From Streptomyces sp. NBC_01717 (GTDB lineage Bacteria; Actinomycetota; Actinomycetes; Streptomycetales; Streptomycetaceae), in the NCBI RefSeq assembly GCF_036248255.1, contig NZ_CP109178.1:7135001-7199000 (forward strand): a DNA stretch of 64,000 bases. Direction: 5' to 3'. Positions 19,385 to 32,442 of the stretch are shown piece after piece; the stretch's first letter is position 1, and each line of letters begins with the position of its first letter. Made by a program: the position numbers and the translations under genes. The notes under the pieces were generated by a model. The model worked only from the letters and a program-made list of their open reading frames with translations. It was not told the DNA's origin and did not search any database.

Positions 19385-20790
19385 CGGGCGACGGAGGCGG
19401 GCTCGACGTTGTGGTTGAGGTGGAACACATTGTCGGGGTCGTACGTGGCCTTGACCGCGGCGAGGCGCGCGTAGTTCTCGGCGCCGAGTCCGGCGACGAC
19501 CCGGTCCTCGCCCTCACGCCCGATGAAGTTGAGGTAGACGGCGCCGCCGGACCAGGGGCGGACATCGGCGCGCAACCGGCGCACCCACTGCGTGCCCCGC
19601 TCGTCGTCGGACGGGCTCTCCCAGGCGCCGAAGGGGTGCACCGCCCAGGGGGCGGCGCGCCACGGCAGCGGGTGGTCGGCGGGGCCCCGGGCCACCGCGC
19701 CGCCCATCGGGAACAGGACGAGCTGCGAGTTGGAGGGGACCGGCATGTCGGGGGCACGGGCGCAGAACAGGTCCACCGCCTCGTCGGGGAGACTGTCGAG
19801 ATACTCGGCGGACCAGTAGTTCCGCAGCCCCGGCGGATCGTCGAGCATGCGCTGCAGCTCCGTGTAGGGAATGCCGGAGATCACCTCCGCCTCGTGGCCG
19901 ATGTCGAGGGCCGGCCGGGCCACGTCGGCGGCCTCGCCCGGAGGGCCCGTCCAGGTGATCAGGACCGCGCAGATGAGCGAGAGGACCAGGTGCCTCGGTA
20001 CGAAGTTCTCCGGCGGCGCGGTGAAGTAGAGGAAGGCGCCGCCCGCCCCGTCCGGCGCGGAGGCCATCAAGTCCCGGTACGCGCGCATGACTTCGGGCCC
20101 GGCCTCGGGGCTGTACAGCAGCATCACGTAGGACATGGCGGGCAGCTCGTACAGATTCAGTGTGAGGGAGGTGACGACGCCGAAGTTTCCGCCGCCGCCG
20201 TGCAGGGCCCAGAAGAGCTCGGGATTCTCGTCGAGGCTCGCGTGGACGGTGCTGCCGTCCGCCGTCACCAGTTCGGCGGCCACCAGGTTGTCGCAGGCCA
20301 GGCCGAAGCTGCGCTCCAGCCAGCCGGAGCCGCCGCCGAGCACGAACCCGCCCACGCCGGTGGTGGAGACCCGGCCACCGGTGGTCGCCAGGCCGTACGC
20401 CTGGGTGGCGCGGTCCAGATCCCTGATGAGGGCTCCACCGCCGATACGTGCCGCCTGGTCGGCCGGAGCGACGGTCACACCGTTCATGCGGCGCAGGTCG
20501 ACCACCAGGCCGCCGTCGGTGGACGACATGCCCGCGACGCTGTGGCCGCCGCCACGGACCGCGATCTCCAGACCGTGCTCGCGTGCAAAGCGCACGGACC
20601 GTGCCACGTCGGTCTCCGACACACACTGGGCGACCACCGCGGGCCGTCGGTCGATCATGCCGTTGAAGACCGTGCGCGCCTCGTCGTATGCGGAGTCACC
20701 GGGGGCGAGGACCACACCGGTGAAGTCCCGGCGCAGACCGTCCAGGGCACTGTCCGTCGCACTGCTGAGGCCGGTGGTGCGGGGCGTCAT
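19381..20790 (-). CDS. FAD-binding oxidoreductase (PCMH/BBE berberine-bridge type)
   Basis: This encodes 469 residues. The PCMH FAD-binding fold has the motif AVRGGGHSVAGMS at about residue 78, whose histidine is the usual site of covalent 8-alpha FAD attachment. GGFVLGGGSGWLERSFGLACDN and FWALHGGGGNFGVVTSLT follow. The C-terminal BBE segment is NYARLAAVKATYDPDNVFHLNHNV. AAGGGGG lies just upstream of the ATG. There is no signal peptide, so it is probably cytosolic. Substrates of this family include alkaloids, sugars and secondary metabolites; none can be assigned. It is coupled to the PucR regulator downstream. Confidence 0.9.
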   Translation of the reverse strand: MTPRTTGLSSATDSALDGLRRDFTGVVLAPGDSAYDEARTVFNGMIDRRPAVVAQCVSETDVARSVRFAREHGLEIAVRGGGHSVAGMSSTDGGLVVDLRRMNGVTVAPADQAARIGGGALIRDLDRATQAYGLATTGGRVSTTGVGGFVLGGGSGWLERSFGLACDNLVAAELVTADGSTVHASLDENPELFWALHGGGGNFGVVTSLTLNLYELPAMSYVMLLYSPEAGPEVMRAYRDLMASAPDGAGGAFLYFTAPPENFVPRHLVLSLICAVLITWTGPPGEAADVARPALDIGHEAEVISGIPYTELQRMLDDPPGLRNYWSAEYLDSLPDEAVDLFCARAPDMPVPSNSQLVLFPMGGAVARGPADHPLPWRAAPWAVHPFGAWESPSDDERGTQWVRRLRADVRPWSGGAVYLNFIGREGEDRVVAGLGAENYARLAAVKATYDPDNVFHLNHNVEPASVAR

Positions 20791-20932
20791 GATGCCCCCT
20801 TCCGAGGGCGTGACAGGTCAGCTCCATCCTAAGGGCTGTCCCTCAGGCCGGGTCCGCGAAGCCTCGCCCGGACCGACCGGTGGCCCGGCCCGCACCGGCC
20901 GTCGGACACGGTCCTGCCACGCCATCCGGCGG

Positions 20933-22735
<1,803 letters not shown>

Positions 22736-23143
22736 GTGCATCTCCAGTCGAACGGCCACGTCGCCCCGTGGGGCGCTTACTGCGGGTAAAAAGGTCGTTT
22801 CAAGGGGTTGTTGTGGGGAGCCGAGGGCTTGTGTGGGTCGCCCGGCTGCGAGTGTCCGAGCAGGATACGACGCACGTCCATGATCCGCGCGACGGTCCAG
22901 GTAACACATCTGAGCCGAACGGGTGGGGACCGAACACGGTGTGGTGATCTAGCGAGGCTGGTGCGCCGGGTGTGGCCGGAAGCAGGCTCCCCGAGTCGCT
23001 GATACCCTGGTAGCCCGTGGACCGGTGGTCGTCAGCAACAGCGGACGAGGCCCCCGAACCGCAGCGACGGCACCTTCGGACTCTCCGAATGGCAACGCCG
23101 GTACGCACCTCAAGATCCGCGACCACGGGAGCCCCCTTTGGCT
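22736..23143. other. Intergenic region between the GH15 gene and pyrG
   Basis: This 408-bp divergent gap must hold promoters for both genes. The pyrG ribosome binding site GGGAG is at 23127-23131. A possible -10 (TACCCT, 23003-23008) lies upstream of it but no good -35 partner is seen. Open frames here start without ribosome binding sites and have no recognisable content. I see no attenuator-type hairpin. Confidence 0.5.
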
Positions 23144-24817
<1,674 letters not shown>

Positions 24818-24845
24818 CCCGACGGCAGGCAGGCGTTACCGTTGA

Positions 24846-24892
24846 CCGGGGTACGGATCCACTGAGGGTCCGTACCCCGGTTTCTGTTTTTT
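24846..24892 (+). terminator. Intrinsic terminator after pyrG
   Basis: The stem is CCGGGGTACGGATCC (24846-24860) with GGGTCCGTACCCCGG (24866-24880), one G-U pair and loop ACTGA, followed by TTTCTGTTTTTT. The next gene's ribosome binding site begins only a few bases later, so the Nudix gene may be expressed by read-through or its own downstream start. Confidence 0.92.
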
Positions 24893-24906
24893 GTGGGAGG
24901 ACGTAG

Positions 24907-25533
24907 ATGGGTATCCAGGACACGCCCGAGGAGTGGCCGGTCACCGCGACCGAGACCCCCTTTACGGGCAACAAGACCAGCGTCCGCACCGACGACGTGG
25001 TGATGCCCGATGGCTCCGTCGTGCGCCGCGACTACCAGGTCCACCCGGGATCGGTCGCCGTGCTGGCGCTCGACGACGCGGGCCGGGTCCTCGTGCTGCG
25101 GCAGTACCGGCACCCCGTGCGGCAAAAGCTCTGGGAGATCCCGGCAGGCCTGCTCGACATCCCCGGTGAGAACCCGCTGCACGCGGCGCAGCGCGAGCTC
25201 TACGAGGAGGCGTACGTCAAGGCCGAGGACTGGCGGGTGCTGACCGACGTCTACACCACGCCCGGCGGCTGCGACGAAGCGGTACGGATCTTCCTCGCCC
25301 GGAATCTCTCCGAGGCCGACGGCGAGCGCTTCGAGGTCTCCGAGGAGGAGGCCGACATGGAGCTGGCCCGGGTGGAGCTCAAGGAGCTCGTGCGGGGGGT
25401 GCTCGCCGGGGAGCTGCACAACAACTGCCTCGTGGTGGGCGTCCTTTCGCTTGCGGCGGTGCTCGCCGGCGACGGGATCGACTCGTTGCGGCCGGCGGAG
25501 GCGCCGTGGCCGGCCAGGCCGTTCGAGGTCTGA
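24907..25533 (+). CDS. Nudix hydrolase, ADP-ribose pyrophosphatase-like
   Basis: This encodes 208 residues. GGGAGG is 6 nt before the ATG. The Nudix box is at about 81-104 (GLLDIPGENPLHAAQREL, then YEEAYV); it has one extra residue in the first loop and alanine where glycine usually follows EE. EIPAG just before it is typical of ADP-ribose pyrophosphatases, which cut ADP-ribose to AMP and ribose 5-phosphate. A conserved C-terminal HNNCLVVG segment follows. Proximity to pyrG is common in actinobacteria, and its ADP-ribose link is of interest beside the island at 34-39 kb. Confidence 0.9.
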   Translation: MGIQDTPEEWPVTATETPFTGNKTSVRTDDVVMPDGSVVRRDYQVHPGSVAVLALDDAGRVLVLRQYRHPVRQKLWEIPAGLLDIPGENPLHAAQRELYEEAYVKAEDWRVLTDVYTTPGGCDEAVRIFLARNLSEADGERFEVSEEEADMELARVELKELVRGVLAGELHNNCLVVGVLSLAAVLAGDGIDSLRPAEAPWPARPFEV

Positions 25534-25588
25534 GGTCCCGTCGGTCCGGCGGTTCGTCGGTCTTGACGGTCTGTTGCGGCGAACAGGG

Positions 25589-25629
25589 GGTCCTCCGATC
25601 GGACAAAATGCTGATCCGATCGGGGGACC
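25589..25629. promoter_or_regulatory. Long inverted repeat in the intergenic region before the STAND ATPase gene
   Basis: The arms are GGTCCTCCGATCGGA (25589-25603) and TCCGATCGGGGGACC (25615-25629), pairing at 14 of 15 positions plus one G-U, with loop CAAAATGCTGA. No T-run follows, and it sits about 55 nt after the Nudix stop and 105 nt before the next start. It could be a 3'-end hairpin or an operator; the AT-rich loop flanked by dyad GATCGG arms favours protein binding. Confidence 0.55.
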
Positions 25630-25734
25630 TCCCCGCCGCGCTCCACCGTGTTCGCGTACCCGCCTGAACTACGCTCGGAATGCCCTGGCCGGAGTCCCGG
25701 CGGGCAACGCGTGCAGCGAAGTGGAGCGTGGCCC

Positions 25735-27795
25735 GTGACGGATCAGGCGGTGGACACCAGCGGCCCGGCATCGGCGGCGGGGACCGAGGGGCCGTCCGGC
25801 GCCGCGCCACGCCAATTCTTCGGCCGCGAACGCGAGTTGAAGGAACTGAAGGCCGACATCGAACGGGCCGGACTGGACACCCTGGCCGGTCGCAAAGCGG
25901 CCCGCGCCAGGGTCCTGCTGATTGCCGGACGCCCCGGCTCCGGGCGCACCGCACTCGCCGAGGAACTCACCCGGGCGCTGCTGGACACCGGCGACTACCC
26001 CGACGGGCTGCTCCGGGTCAGGCTCACCGACCTCGGCGGCGCTCCCGTCCCCACCGAACGCACCGCCCGGGACCTCCTCGACCAGCTGGGGGTCGCCGGG
26101 CCGCCCGGCGCGGACGGGGACGAACTGTCCCAGCTGCTCCGTGAGGCCCTCACCGACCGGCACGTCCTGCTGCTCGAAGACGCCGCCGATGCCGAACAGG
26201 TCGACCCGCTGCTGCCGGACAACCCCGGCTGCCTGGTGGTCGCCACCGCCCAGGGCCCGCTCACCGGCATCCCCGGCGTCCGCCCGTGCACCATCGGCGG
26301 CCTCGACAAGGGCTCCGCCGTCCAGCTGCTGGCCGGCGCCATCGGCCAGGTCAGGATCACGGTGGACCCGCTGACCGCCGAGAGCCTCGCCGAGGAGTGC
26401 GGTGGACAGCCTGCCGCCCTGGTCATGATCGGCGGCTGGCTCGCCGCCCACCCCATGGCATCGGTCGCCGATGTCACCAAGCAGCTGCGCGAGCTGCCGG
26501 ACGACGCCGAGCAGCCCACCGGTGCCCGCCCGCTGGCCCGCGCCTTCCGGCTGGTCTACGAGTCCCTGCCGCAGACCGCCGGCCGGATACTGCGACTGCT
26601 CGCGCTCGCCCCCGCCGGGCTCGCCGACGCCCACGCCGCGTCCGCGCTGGCCGGCTGCTCGGTCTCGGCCGCCCAGTCGACCCTCGACGACTTCGTCCGG
26701 CTGGGCCTGCTGCGTACCAACGGCGCGGAGCTGCCGCAGTACGAGGTGCCCGGCTGCCTCGCCCCGCTGCTGCAGGCCCTGCTCGCCGACCGGGACCGGC
26801 CGGCCGAGATCCAGCTCGCCAGGGCCCGGTTGCTGGAGCGGACCGTACGCCAGCTCCAGTCCTGCCGGGCGATCACCGATCCGGAGGGTTCCGAGGCCCG
26901 CCGGAAGCTCGCCGGACTGCCGCGCTCGCTGCGCTTTCCGCACCCCGAAGCGGCCGCCGCCTGGCTGCGGATCCGCCGGCCGGCCCTGCTCGCCTCCGCC
27001 CGGATCGCCGTGGAGGACGGTGAACTGGACACCCTGGCGCGGAGGTTGGTGGCCGCACTGGTGCGGGCACTGGCCGTGCACCAGGGCACCGAGGCCGCGG
27101 CATCCGATCTGTACGGACTGCACGGACTGGTCCTGGCCGTCGCCGAGCGGCGCGAGCTGCCCCGTGAGCGTGCCGCCGCACTGCTCAATCTCGCCGATCT
27201 GGACGCCAGGACCGGCCGTACGCAGGAGGCGCTGACCCGCTATCGGGCGGCCCTGGACGCCGGACGGGCGGCGAAGGACCCGTACGCGACGGGCAGGGCG
27301 ATGGAATCCGTAGGCGGCGCCTACGCCGAGCTGGGGGACTTCAACCGGGCCTCCGACTGGTACGGCCGGGCGCTCGCGCAGCGGCTCACCCACGGCGAGC
27401 TCGCCGACGAGGCGCGGCTGTACGGGCGGCTCGGCTCCGTCCACACCTACGCCGGGCAGTACGGCGAGGCGCTGCGGAACTGGCGGGCCGCGGCGGCCGT
27501 GTACCGCAGGCTCGGCGACCTGGCCGCCCAGGCGCGGGCGCTCAGCGAGGCCGCGCGGGTGCAGGAGTACGCGGGGCGGCCGCAGGAGTCGCTGCGCACC
27601 TGCCAGGAGGCCGTCGAGTGGGCACGGCAGACCAAGGACGTACGGCTGCAGGCCGCGCTGGAGCTCCGGCTGGCCGACACACTTGACCGGCTCGGCGACC
27701 CGGCTGCCGCGGGGTTGCACCGCGGAATGGCGCAGAGACTGCTGGGCAAGGATGAGCCAGCCTGCGAAATCCGTAGTGGGTCGACTGAAAATTAA
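25735..27795 (+). CDS. STAND-type ATPase with C-terminal tetratricopeptide repeats
   Basis: This encodes 686 residues from GTG 25735 (GGAG 8 nt upstream); the frame is open to 25648 without support. After a short linker, FFGRERELKELKADIE marks the start of an NB-ARC/AAA-like module. Walker A is degenerate, GRPGSGRT at 65-72, with Arg71 in place of the lysine. LLLEDAADAEQV resembles Walker B. A winged-helix-like region follows. The C-terminal third is TPRs (for example ATGRAMESVGGAYAELGDF and ALAQRLTHGELADEARLYGR). It resembles the ATPase/TPR half of AfsR-type regulators but lacks their N-terminal DNA-binding domain. A signalling or scaffold role is inferred. Confidence 0.82.
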   Translation: MTDQAVDTSGPASAAGTEGPSGAAPRQFFGRERELKELKADIERAGLDTLAGRKAARARVLLIAGRPGSGRTALAEELTRALLDTGDYPDGLLRVRLTDLGGAPVPTERTARDLLDQLGVAGPPGADGDELSQLLREALTDRHVLLLEDAADAEQVDPLLPDNPGCLVVATAQGPLTGIPGVRPCTIGGLDKGSAVQLLAGAIGQVRITVDPLTAESLAEECGGQPAALVMIGGWLAAHPMASVADVTKQLRELPDDAEQPTGARPLARAFRLVYESLPQTAGRILRLLALAPAGLADAHAASALAGCSVSAAQSTLDDFVRLGLLRTNGAELPQYEVPGCLAPLLQALLADRDRPAEIQLARARLLERTVRQLQSCRAITDPEGSEARRKLAGLPRSLRFPHPEAAAAWLRIRRPALLASARIAVEDGELDTLARRLVAALVRALAVHQGTEAAASDLYGLHGLVLAVAERRELPRERAAALLNLADLDARTGRTQEALTRYRAALDAGRAAKDPYATGRAMESVGGAYAELGDFNRASDWYGRALAQRLTHGELADEARLYGRLGSVHTYAGQYGEALRNWRAAAAVYRRLGDLAAQARALSEAARVQEYAGRPQESLRTCQEAVEWARQTKDVRLQAALELRLADTLDRLGDPAAAGLHRGMAQRLLGKDEPACEIRSGSTEN

Positions 27796-27939
27796 GGCTT
27801 TGTAAGGCTAGACAGCGAGAAGCCCTTCATTAAACTGGCTCTGCCGCGTACGTTCGCGGTGTCTCCATTTACACTGTGTGTATCCGGGTATGCGCCTCTA
27901 TGCCCGGAGTAACCCTCTGAGTCAAGGACCGTGATCGAC

Positions 27940-29055
<1,116 letters not shown>

Positions 29056-29082
29056 CGGGTCAACATCTTTCGTCAACCTCAC

Positions 29083-29123
29083 GCGTCCGGCCGGACCTTG
29101 CCGAGCAAGGTCCGGCCGGACGC
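29083..29123 (+). terminator. Hairpin terminator after ald
   Basis: A perfect 18-bp stem (29083-29100 with 29106-29123, loop CCGAG) begins 28 nt past the ald stop. No T-run follows. Stems of this strength without a T-tract are common gene-end elements in streptomycetes. Confidence 0.75.
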
Positions 29124-29277
29124 ATGTCGGGCCACTGTGAGAGCCTTGCGCAACTTGCCTTGAACGTAACCCTTTACCCGTTTCGCGCACCGGCGAATTG
29201 TGCGCCGGAGTGACCGTGCACCCTTGACAGGGGGGTGTTCGATTGCCGACACATCGGGCCGGGTCCGGCGGATTGTG

Positions 29278-29307
29278 TTGCTGCGAACCGGTGACACGCC
29301 ATAGAGT
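29278..29307 (+). promoter_or_regulatory. Candidate promoter for the parA-scp-rluB run
   Basis: TTGCTG (29278-29283), an 18-nt spacer and TAGAGT (29302-29307) fit a housekeeping sigma promoter about 70 nt before the parA ribosome binding site. A better -35 alone, TTGACA at 29224-29229, has no matching -10. The rest of the 327-bp gap after ald holds a short dyad CCGGCG/CGCCGG at 29190-29208. No parS-like GTTTCACGTGAAAC sequence is present. Confidence 0.35.
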
Positions 29308-29382
29308 CGCCAATCGTCGGCATGGTGTCACGCTGACCTATCGATAAGTTTCCTGGTCACGTCCAAGGAGGTAAGACGACTT

Positions 29383-30543
29383 GTGAATGAGTCGACATTT
29401 ACTCCCGGGGGTGTTCAACCAGGGATGCCTGCACGGGGCCAGAGCCCGATCGGGCTGGAGGCTGTCGGCTCCGTCGCTGTCCGCACCTTCGCCACCCACC
29501 AGCACATGACGACAGCCCCCCAGATGATGGACGGCCTAAACGTGAACGCCATGGCCGGCAACGAGAGTGGCCGAGAGACCGCCCACTTCGCCGACTTCGA
29601 CGAGGTGCCCCAGGGGCACTTCTACGACCCCGACGCCGAGTACGAGCCCGATCCGGAGTACGCGGCCACCCTCGCGCCCGACGCTGCCCGCCAGCGCCGC
29701 GAGCGGATCGGCCCGACCGGCCGGCCCCTGCCCTACTTCCCGATCCCGGGCCCGCTGACCGACCACGGTCCCGCGAAGATCATCGCGATGTGCAACCAGA
29801 AGGGCGGCGTCGGCAAGACCACGTCGACCATCAACCTCGGTGCCGCGCTCGCGGAGTACGGACGCCGTGTCCTGCTCGTCGACTTCGACCCGCAGGGAGC
29901 CCTGTCCGTCGGCCTCGGCGTCAACCCGATGGAGCTCGACCTCACGGTCTACAACCTGCTCATGGAGCGGGGCATGTCGGCCGACGAGGTCCTCCTGAAG
30001 ACCGCCGTGCCCAACATGGACCTGCTGCCGAGCAACATCGACCTGTCGGCCGCCGAGGTGCAGCTGGTCAGTGAGGTGGCCCGGGAGTCGACGCTGCAGC
30101 GCGCCCTGAAGCCGCTGATGGCCGACTACGACTACATCGTGATCGACTGTCAGCCCTCGTTGGGCCTGCTCACGGTGAACGCCCTGACGGCTGCTCACAA
30201 GGTGATAGTGCCGCTCGAGTGCGAGTTCTTCGCGCTCCGTGGTGTGGCACTGCTCACCGAGACCATCGAGAAGGTTCAGGAGCGGCTCAACCCGGAGCTG
30301 GAGCTCGACGGCATTCTCGCCACCATGTACGACTCCCGTACGGTGCACAGCCGCGAGGTCCTCGCGCGGGTCGTCGAGGCCTTCGACGAGCACGTCTACC
30401 ACACGGTGATCGGGCGCACGGTGCGCTTCCCGGAGACCACGGTCGCCGGCGAGCCCATCACCACGTACGCCTCCAACTCGGTCGGTGCAGCCGCCTATCG
30501 CCAGCTCGCCAGGGAGGTGCTCGCCCGGTGTCACGCCGAGTGA
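29383..30543 (+). CDS. ParA-family ATPase (orphan, near scpAB)
   Basis: This encodes 386 residues. AAGGAGGT lies 10 nt before the GTG. The deviant Walker A motif is NQKGGVGKTTSTINL (from about 138), with LLVDFDPQGALS and YDYIVIDCQPSLGLLTVNAL as further ParA/MinD motifs. The first 130 residues or so are an acidic, low-complexity extension absent from ordinary chromosomal ParA. No ParB gene is next to it; instead a likely ribbon-helix-helix protein overlaps its end. In actinobacteria this orphan ParA sits upstream of scpAB and is distinct from the parAB locus near oriC. A role in chromosome organisation is inferred from position. Confidence 0.9.
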   Translation: MNESTFTPGGVQPGMPARGQSPIGLEAVGSVAVRTFATHQHMTTAPQMMDGLNVNAMAGNESGRETAHFADFDEVPQGHFYDPDAEYEPDPEYAATLAPDAARQRRERIGPTGRPLPYFPIPGPLTDHGPAKIIAMCNQKGGVGKTTSTINLGAALAEYGRRVLLVDFDPQGALSVGLGVNPMELDLTVYNLLMERGMSADEVLLKTAVPNMDLLPSNIDLSAAEVQLVSEVARESTLQRALKPLMADYDYIVIDCQPSLGLLTVNALTAAHKVIVPLECEFFALRGVALLTETIEKVQERLNPELELDGILATMYDSRTVHSREVLARVVEAFDEHVYHTVIGRTVRFPETTVAGEPITTYASNSVGAAAYRQLAREVLARCHAE

Positions 30544-31142
30544 GTCTGCCCGGGGCCGACGAACTGTTCCGTACCACCGGGGGGATGGGGCTGCAGTCCT
30601 CGTCCCCCGCGGACCGGCGGCGCAAGGCGAACGGCGAGGCGCGGGTTCCGGCTCCGGCCGGTGAGAGCGATTCCGCGGCGGACGGATCCGGGGCGGCCGA
30701 GGCCGGTGGATCCGGGACCCTGACGTCCGGCGAGGAACATTCGACGGCGGACGCCGACGCGGGGGACTCCCGCAGCCGGGGCGGGGAGAACGACCGGGCG
30801 GCGGCCGCTCAGGCTGGCCGTCGGCCCCAGTCCTCGTCCGGGACGCCGTCCGGCACGCAGCAGGAGGCGGCTCCGGCCGTCCAGCAGCAGCGCAGGCGCG
30901 GAGGCGGACGCGGGGCGAACCGGCGGCCGAGCGGCCGGGAACGCCACGACGAGAAGATCACCGTCTATGTCTCGGCCGAGGAACTGATGGACCTCGAACA
31001 CGCGCGGCTCGTCCTGCGCGGCGAGCACGGGCTCGCCGTCGACCGTGGGCGGATCGTCCGCGAGGCGGTCGCCGTGGTCCTCGCCGACCTGGAGTCGCGG
31101 GGCGACGCGAGCATCCTCGTACGGCGGCTGCGCGGCCGCTGA
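30528..31142 (+). CDS. Disordered-arm protein with a ribbon-helix-helix-like C-terminus
   Basis: This encodes 204 residues from GTG 30528, supported by AGGGAGGT 9 nt upstream; it overlaps parA by 16 nt. A GTG at 30540 is the alternative. Residues 1-135 are Ser/Gly/Ala/Gln-rich and probably disordered, ending in an arginine-rich patch (RRRGGGRGANRRP). Residues from about 143 (KITVYVSAEELMDLEHARL, then DRGRIVREAVAVVLADLE) have the strand-helix-helix pattern of RHH DNA-binding proteins. Partition ATPases are often paired with an RHH centromere-binding protein, so this could be the partner of the upstream ParA. I do not know a characterised homologue. Confidence 0.75.
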   Translation: MSRRVSLPGADELFRTTGGMGLQSSSPADRRRKANGEARVPAPAGESDSAADGSGAAEAGGSGTLTSGEEHSTADADAGDSRSRGGENDRAAAAQAGRRPQSSSGTPSGTQQEAAPAVQQQRRRGGGRGANRRPSGRERHDEKITVYVSAEELMDLEHARLVLRGEHGLAVDRGRIVREAVAVVLADLESRGDASILVRRLRGR

Positions 31143-31248
31143 CCGGTACGGCGGGCCGGTAGCCTGCCCGGGGGGCCGCCGCCGAGCGGCCCGGCCGTCT
31201 CCGTACGGCACACCGCCCGCCCGTATCCCCGCCGCACCCTGGACCTCC

Positions 31249-32442
31249 ATGCCGACGACCGACGAGCCCGCCCGCACGCCCCGGCGCCCCCTGGGGCGCG
31301 GTCCGGGGGGCCGGCCTGCGCCGTCCGCGGCCGGGGCCGCGGTGGTGGAGGGCGCCGCTGTCGGTGTGTCCCCCATCCCGCCCCTTCCCGGAACCGGGGA
31401 GGCGCCCCCGGAACCCTCGACCGCCATCACGGACGCTGCCGCGGCGCTTGCGACCCCCGCCGATGCCGTCGCCGCCGCCCCAGCGGATACCGCCGGCCCT
31501 GCGGTGCCCGTCGACGCCGCTGACACCGACTCTGCCGCCTCGTCCGGTTCTGCGGTCCTCGCCCTCACGGACGCCGCCGCGGCGTCTGCAGCCCCCGCTG
31601 ACACCGCCGCCTCCGGGGCACCCGCCGACGACGGACGGTTCACCGTTCGGCTGGCCAACTTCGAGGGGCCGTTCGATCTTCTTCTGCAGCTCATCTCCAA
31701 GCACAAGCTCGATGTGACCGAGGTCGCCCTCTCCAAGGTCACCGACGAGTTCATGGCCCACATCCGGGCCATGGGGGTGGACTGGGATCTCGACCAGACC
31801 ACCGAGTTCCTCGTCGTCGCCGCGACCCTGCTCGATCTCAAGGCCGCCCGGCTGCTGCCCGCCGCCGAGGTCGAGGACGAGGCCGATCTCGCACTGCTCG
31901 AAGCGCGGGACCTGCTCTTCGCGAGGCTCCTGCAGTACCGCGCGTACAAACGCATCGCGGAGATCTTCAGCGCCCGGCTGGAGTCCGAGGGGCGGCGCTT
32001 TCCCCGGACCGTGGGGCTGGAGCCGCACCATGCCGAGCTGCTGCCCGAGGTGGTGATCAGCATCGGCGCCGAGGGGTTCGCCCGGCTCGCCGTGAAGGCG
32101 ATGCAGCCGAAGCCCAAGCCGCAGGTGTACGTCGATCACATCCATGCCCCGCTGGTCAGCGTGCGTGAGCAGGCCGAGATCGTCGTGGCGCGGGTGCGGG
32201 AAGCGGGGGGAATCACATTCCGTGAGCTCGCTGAGGACGCTCCGGACACCCTCACCGTCGTCGCCCGGTTCCTGGCGCTGCTGGAGCTCTACCGGGAGAA
32301 GGCCGTCACCCTCGACCAGGAGGAGGCGCTCGGCGAGCTCATGGTGCGCTGGGCCGGGGGCGAGGGGGCGGAGCCCGCGGTGACGGACGAGTTCGATCAA
32401 GAGGTGCAGGACATGGACGTACAAGAGGATGTGCAGGCATGA
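31249..32442 (+). CDS. scpA: Segregation and condensation protein A (kleisin)
   Basis: This encodes 397 residues. The kleisin core begins near residue 130 with FTVRLANFEGPFDLLLQLI and continues DLDQTTEFLVVAATLLDLKA, LLFARLLQYRAYK and a C-terminal winged helix (FRELAEDAPDTLTVVARFLALLEL). ScpA bridges the SMC heads with ScpB in the bacterial condensin. The core is of normal length (about 265); the 130-residue Ala/Pro/Thr-rich N-terminal extension, with two DAAAA..APADT repeats, is unusual. No clear ribosome binding site precedes ATG 31249, so the true start could be internal. It overlaps scpB by 4 nt. Confidence 0.92.
   Translation: MPTTDEPARTPRRPLGRGPGGRPAPSAAGAAVVEGAAVGVSPIPPLPGTGEAPPEPSTAITDAAAALATPADAVAAAPADTAGPAVPVDAADTDSAASSGSAVLALTDAAAASAAPADTAASGAPADDGRFTVRLANFEGPFDLLLQLISKHKLDVTEVALSKVTDEFMAHIRAMGVDWDLDQTTEFLVVAATLLDLKAARLLPAAEVEDEADLALLEARDLLFARLLQYRAYKRIAEIFSARLESEGRRFPRTVGLEPHHAELLPEVVISIGAEGFARLAVKAMQPKPKPQVYVDHIHAPLVSVREQAEIVVARVREAGGITFRELAEDAPDTLTVVARFLALLELYREKAVTLDQEEALGELMVRWAGGEGAEPAVTDEFDQEVQDMDVQEDVQA

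Noticed and set aside
29056..29382. parS site near the ParA gene
   Set aside because: No GTTTCACGTGAAAC-like 14-mer is present in the gap or in the neighbouring genes.
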